From: Sulfitobacter sp. DFL-14
GTDB lineage: Bacteria > Pseudomonadota > Alphaproteobacteria > Rhodobacterales > Rhodobacteraceae
DNA: 64,000 nt
Assembly (NCBI RefSeq): GCF_003335585.1
Contig: NZ_QBFD01000015.1
Span: 802,754 to 866,753, forward strand
Direction: 5' to 3'
Part shown: one piece after another, positions 62,601 through 64,000 of the stretch
How positions within the stretch are numbered: position 1 is the first letter of the stretch
Layout of the letters: each line of letters begins with the position of its first letter
Made by a program: the position numbers and the translations under genes
The notes under the pieces: generated by a model
Databases searched by the model: none
Told to the model about the DNA's origin: nothing
What the model saw: the letters and a program-made list of their open reading frames with translations, nothing else

Positions 62601-64000
62601 AGGTGCGGCTGATGGCCGATGGCGATGGTGTCGCGATCCTGACGGTGCTGTCCAACCGGGTGATCGAGCGCAAGGTTGTTGCCGTGACCAGGGGCGAGAA
62701 TGTGCTGCCCCTGACCGTGACAGAGGATTGGGGCAGCGGGGCATATGTGACCGCTTCGGTGCTGCGGGGCATGGATGTGGGTGCGGGTCTGAACCCCGCG
62801 CGCAGCCTTGGGCTGGTTCATGCTGCGGTGGAGCCGGGGCAAAAGCAGCTGCAGGTCAGCTTTGATGCGCCCGCGGTGGTGGACGGTCAGGCAGGCACCA
62901 TGCGGGCCGCCGTTTTGGTCGAGGGCGTGCAACCGGGAGAGACGGCTTATGTCACCCTTGCGGCTGTGGATCAGGGCATTCTGAACCTCACCCGGTTCGA
63001 AGCACCGGACGTGAACGGCCATTACTTTGGCCAGCGGCGGCTGGGCGTCGAGATGCGCGATGTCTATGGCCGTCTCATCGACGGGATGAACGGCGCGCTG
63101 GGGGCGGTCCGCTCAGGCGGGGATGCATCCGGCGGGTCGCAGGTGCAATCGCCGCCACCAACCGAGGAACTGATGGCTTTCTTCGCCGGTCCGGTGGCCG
63201 TGGGCCCCGATGGCCGGGCCGAGGTCGAGATCATCAAGCCCTCCTTCAACGGCACGATCAAGCTGATGGCGGTTGCCTGGTCCGGCAGCGCCGTGGGGGA
63301 TGCCGACACGGATGTGATCGCGCGCGATCCGGTTGTGGTCACCGCCTCCCTGCCTCGGTTCCTGGCCCCGGGTGACGACAGCCGCCTGCTGCTGGAATTC
63401 GTCCATGCCGAAGGACCCGCAGGTGACATGCCGCTGAGTGTGGTGGCCGATGCCGCCGTGGCCCTGGGCGAAGTGCCGCAGCGGGTCAGTCTGGACCGGG
63501 ACGGCACCCTGCGCCTGGAGATCCCGGTGACCGGCCGCGAGATTGGCGACCCGTTGATTACCGTCAGTCTGCAGACCCCCGATGGCACCACCTTGCGCAA
63601 GGTGCTGACCATGCCGGTGCGTGACAACGATCCCGAAACCGCCATCACCCGCAAATTCGCACTGGGTGTGGGCGAGACCTTTACCTTCGACAACAATGTC
63701 TTTGCCGACATGCGCCCCGGCACGGGTGAGGCGACCCTGACGGCCGGACCGCTGGCGCGTTTCGACGTGCCGGGGCTGCTGCGGCAGCTGGATCGCTATC
63801 CCTACGGCTGTACCGAACAGGTGACATCGGCGGCGATGCCGCTGCTGTACCTGTCGTCCATGGCCGAAGCCGCCGGACTGGGCGAGCCGGAGCGCATTCG
63901 CGCCAAGATAGAGGCTGCAATTGCGCGCGTGCTGACCCGGCAATCAAGCAACGGGGCCTTCGGTCTCTGGAATGCCTCCTCGGGGGAATTCTGGCTGGAC
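59693..64000 (+). CDS. Alpha-2-macroglobulin family protein (partial, runs off window)
   Basis: The frame is open from ATG 59693 to the window end (1436 codons, no stop), so the gene is cut. A signal peptide (SIFRILRLPLLLLFLLTGPLWA) is followed by a PAN/apple-like Cys-rich domain (about 55-90: ACQRACSAQDACVAFTF, CFPKSG), macroglobulin domains with many beta strands and the thioester motif YGCTEQ (Cys1373). In E. coli and others this protein traps proteases in the periplasm and is coupled to PBP1C. That partner would lie beyond 64000. The Ala/Arg-rich helical stretch at about 110-260 is unusual. Confidence 0.9.
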   Translation, partial: MSIFRILRLPLLLLFLLTGPLWAQTAVPEHRFLFSRDVDFYGADLTNLFDTTQDACQRACSAQDACVAFTFNARSNACFPKSGISDRQPYEGAMSARKVATDPAVLAIASARAADLSFLDSRDLVNARALVASNARRYSFGPETADDLIAAMTSAQQAGNTENALAWAGKAVAATDRADLWARMARLSLVRAQQLRNSERAERNRVALRAATNAYLRADNVAVQVDALSAMALALEENRRGRDMIPALRLALSLSPREELETALDEAIGKYGFRITEHRVDNNAAAPRICAEFSEKLVQVGQDYEPFVQVEQRGLVVQADESQLCIDGVEHGTRYDVTFRKGLPAQSGETLHKDVRLRLYIRDRDPQVRFPGRAYVLPRAADAALPVETVNVTDLDLVLLRVSDRNLVRTIRESYFGRPLSYYEAEQFSSDLAQEVWRGKGETRNELNMDMTTRLPMGDVLADQPAGIYALSAAVPGQDPYDHPAATQWFVLSDLGLSTWSGVDGLHVAVRRLADATPRAGIRLSLISRANAVLGEVTTDAEGFASFAAGLTRGSGAAAPALLVAEDGTAGIAFLPLTDPAFDLSDRGVEGNPPAPPIDTFLTTDRGAYRVGETIYATALTRDGQAAALTDLPVTAILRRPDGVEYSRHLSQNAKAGGHVFALPLGGDVPRGAWRIDVLSDVDAPPLASQTVLVEDFLPERLDFEMTLPDAPLTLASRPPLRVDVRYLFGAPGADLPVRGDLRLRATRSLPGWERYSFGPHDAAFGTRTSALDDTVTDAAGTATLALKFPTLDEDPGLPLEAEIILQVSEGSGRPVERRLTQPVTPQATMIGIKPAFDGTLPEGGDAGFDLIAVTPQGDTAPMQVRWTLNKVETRYQWYQQYGNWEWEPTVRRIRAATGEATLGAEPARISAPTQWGEYELLVERIGTPYAVSSVQFYSGWYGGDGETDTPDRLEMSLNADVFAVGDPVQVRLMADGDGVAILTVLSNRVIERKVVAVTRGENVLPLTVTEDWGSGAYVTASVLRGMDVGAGLNPARSLGLVHAAVEPGQKQLQVSFDAPAVVDGQAGTMRAAVLVEGVQPGETAYVTLAAVDQGILNLTRFEAPDVNGHYFGQRRLGVEMRDVYGRLIDGMNGALGAVRSGGDASGGSQVQSPPPTEELMAFFAGPVAVGPDGRAEVEIIKPSFNGTIKLMAVAWSGSAVGDADTDVIARDPVVVTASLPRFLAPGDDSRLLLEFVHAEGPAGDMPLSVVADAAVALGEVPQRVSLDRDGTLRLEIPVTGREIGDPLITVSLQTPDGTTLRKVLTMPVRDNDPETAITRKFALGVGETFTFDNNVFADMRPGTGEATLTAGPLARFDVPGLLRQLDRYPYGCTEQVTSAAMPLLYLSSMAEAAGLGEPERIRAKIEAAIARVLTRQSSNGAFGLWNASSGEFWLD

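Noticed and set aside
60020-63022. A 1000-codon open frame on the minus strand
   Set aside because: It lies antisense to the A2M gene, which has a signal peptide and recognisable motifs. Long antisense frames are expected in GC-rich DNA and its protein has no recognisable domain.

Overview
The window is a continuous stretch of a GC-rich alphaproteobacterial chromosome. Gene content and order point to the Rhodobacterales, most likely the marine Roseobacter group: a compact flagellar cluster with short FlgA and FliN, a MotE-type protein and CtrA-like boxes, followed by an aerobic (CobG-type) cobalamin operon with CbtAB. No prophage, insertion sequence, CRISPR array, tRNA or rRNA gene was found. 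The species cannot be named from the sequence alone.

Region 1 (1-25.9 kb) is a flagellar superlocus in alternating blocks: fliI (-); flgB-flgC-fliE-fliQ-flgF-flgG-flgA-flgH and a FliL-like gene (+); fliJ-like, flhB, fliR, flhA (-); a periplasmic repeat-rich protein, motA, motE, a small membrane-anchored protein and fliL (-); fliF-fliH-fliN-fliP (+); an unexpected MOP-flippase-like membrane protein (+); flgE-flgK-flgL-flgI and motB (-). Most joints are ATGA or TGATG overlaps. Four intergenic sites ahead of the blocks match the CtrA consensus TTAA-N7-TTAA at 7 of 8 positions. fliG, fliM, flgD, fliK and flagellin are not in the window.

Region 2 (25.9-31.4 kb) holds housekeeping genes: tRNA hydroxylase trhO, both NAD-salvage genes pncA and pncB, a MarC protein, a membrane-tethered NYN ribonuclease and an EamA exporter.

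Region 3 (31.8-47.7 kb) is the cobalamin locus: a cobalamin riboswitch, cobalt-uptake candidates cbtB and cbtA, a His/Met-rich exported protein, a DUF1636 protein, cobW, then cobN-G-H-I-J, cobK on the opposite strand, cobL-E-M-B-A, a second DUF1636 protein and cobF. Together they cover uroporphyrinogen III to hydrogenobyrinate a,c-diamide plus the large cobaltochelatase subunit. CobS, CobT and the later amidation and nucleotide-loop genes must lie elsewhere.

Region 4 (47.7-64 kb) is mixed: arfB, a queuosine-precursor (VUT) transporter, a phytase-esterase-like protein, mepA, an MFS transporter, a thioesterase-like protein, yggT, recQ, a GST, yaaA, a hybrid histidine kinase and the start of an alpha-2-macroglobulin protein cut by the window edge.

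The most unusual signals are non-coding. Ahead of arfB on the minus strand lies a leader with a 16-nt Shine-Dalgarno perfectly complementary to the 16S rRNA tail, two internal copies of anti-SD sequence, a tiny ORF and a strong intrinsic terminator, which looks like an attenuator or ribosome-sensing RNA. A possible preQ1-I pseudoknot directly precedes the VUT transporter. Two diverged palindromic repeats of about 98 bp lie at 47.7 and 53.6 kb.
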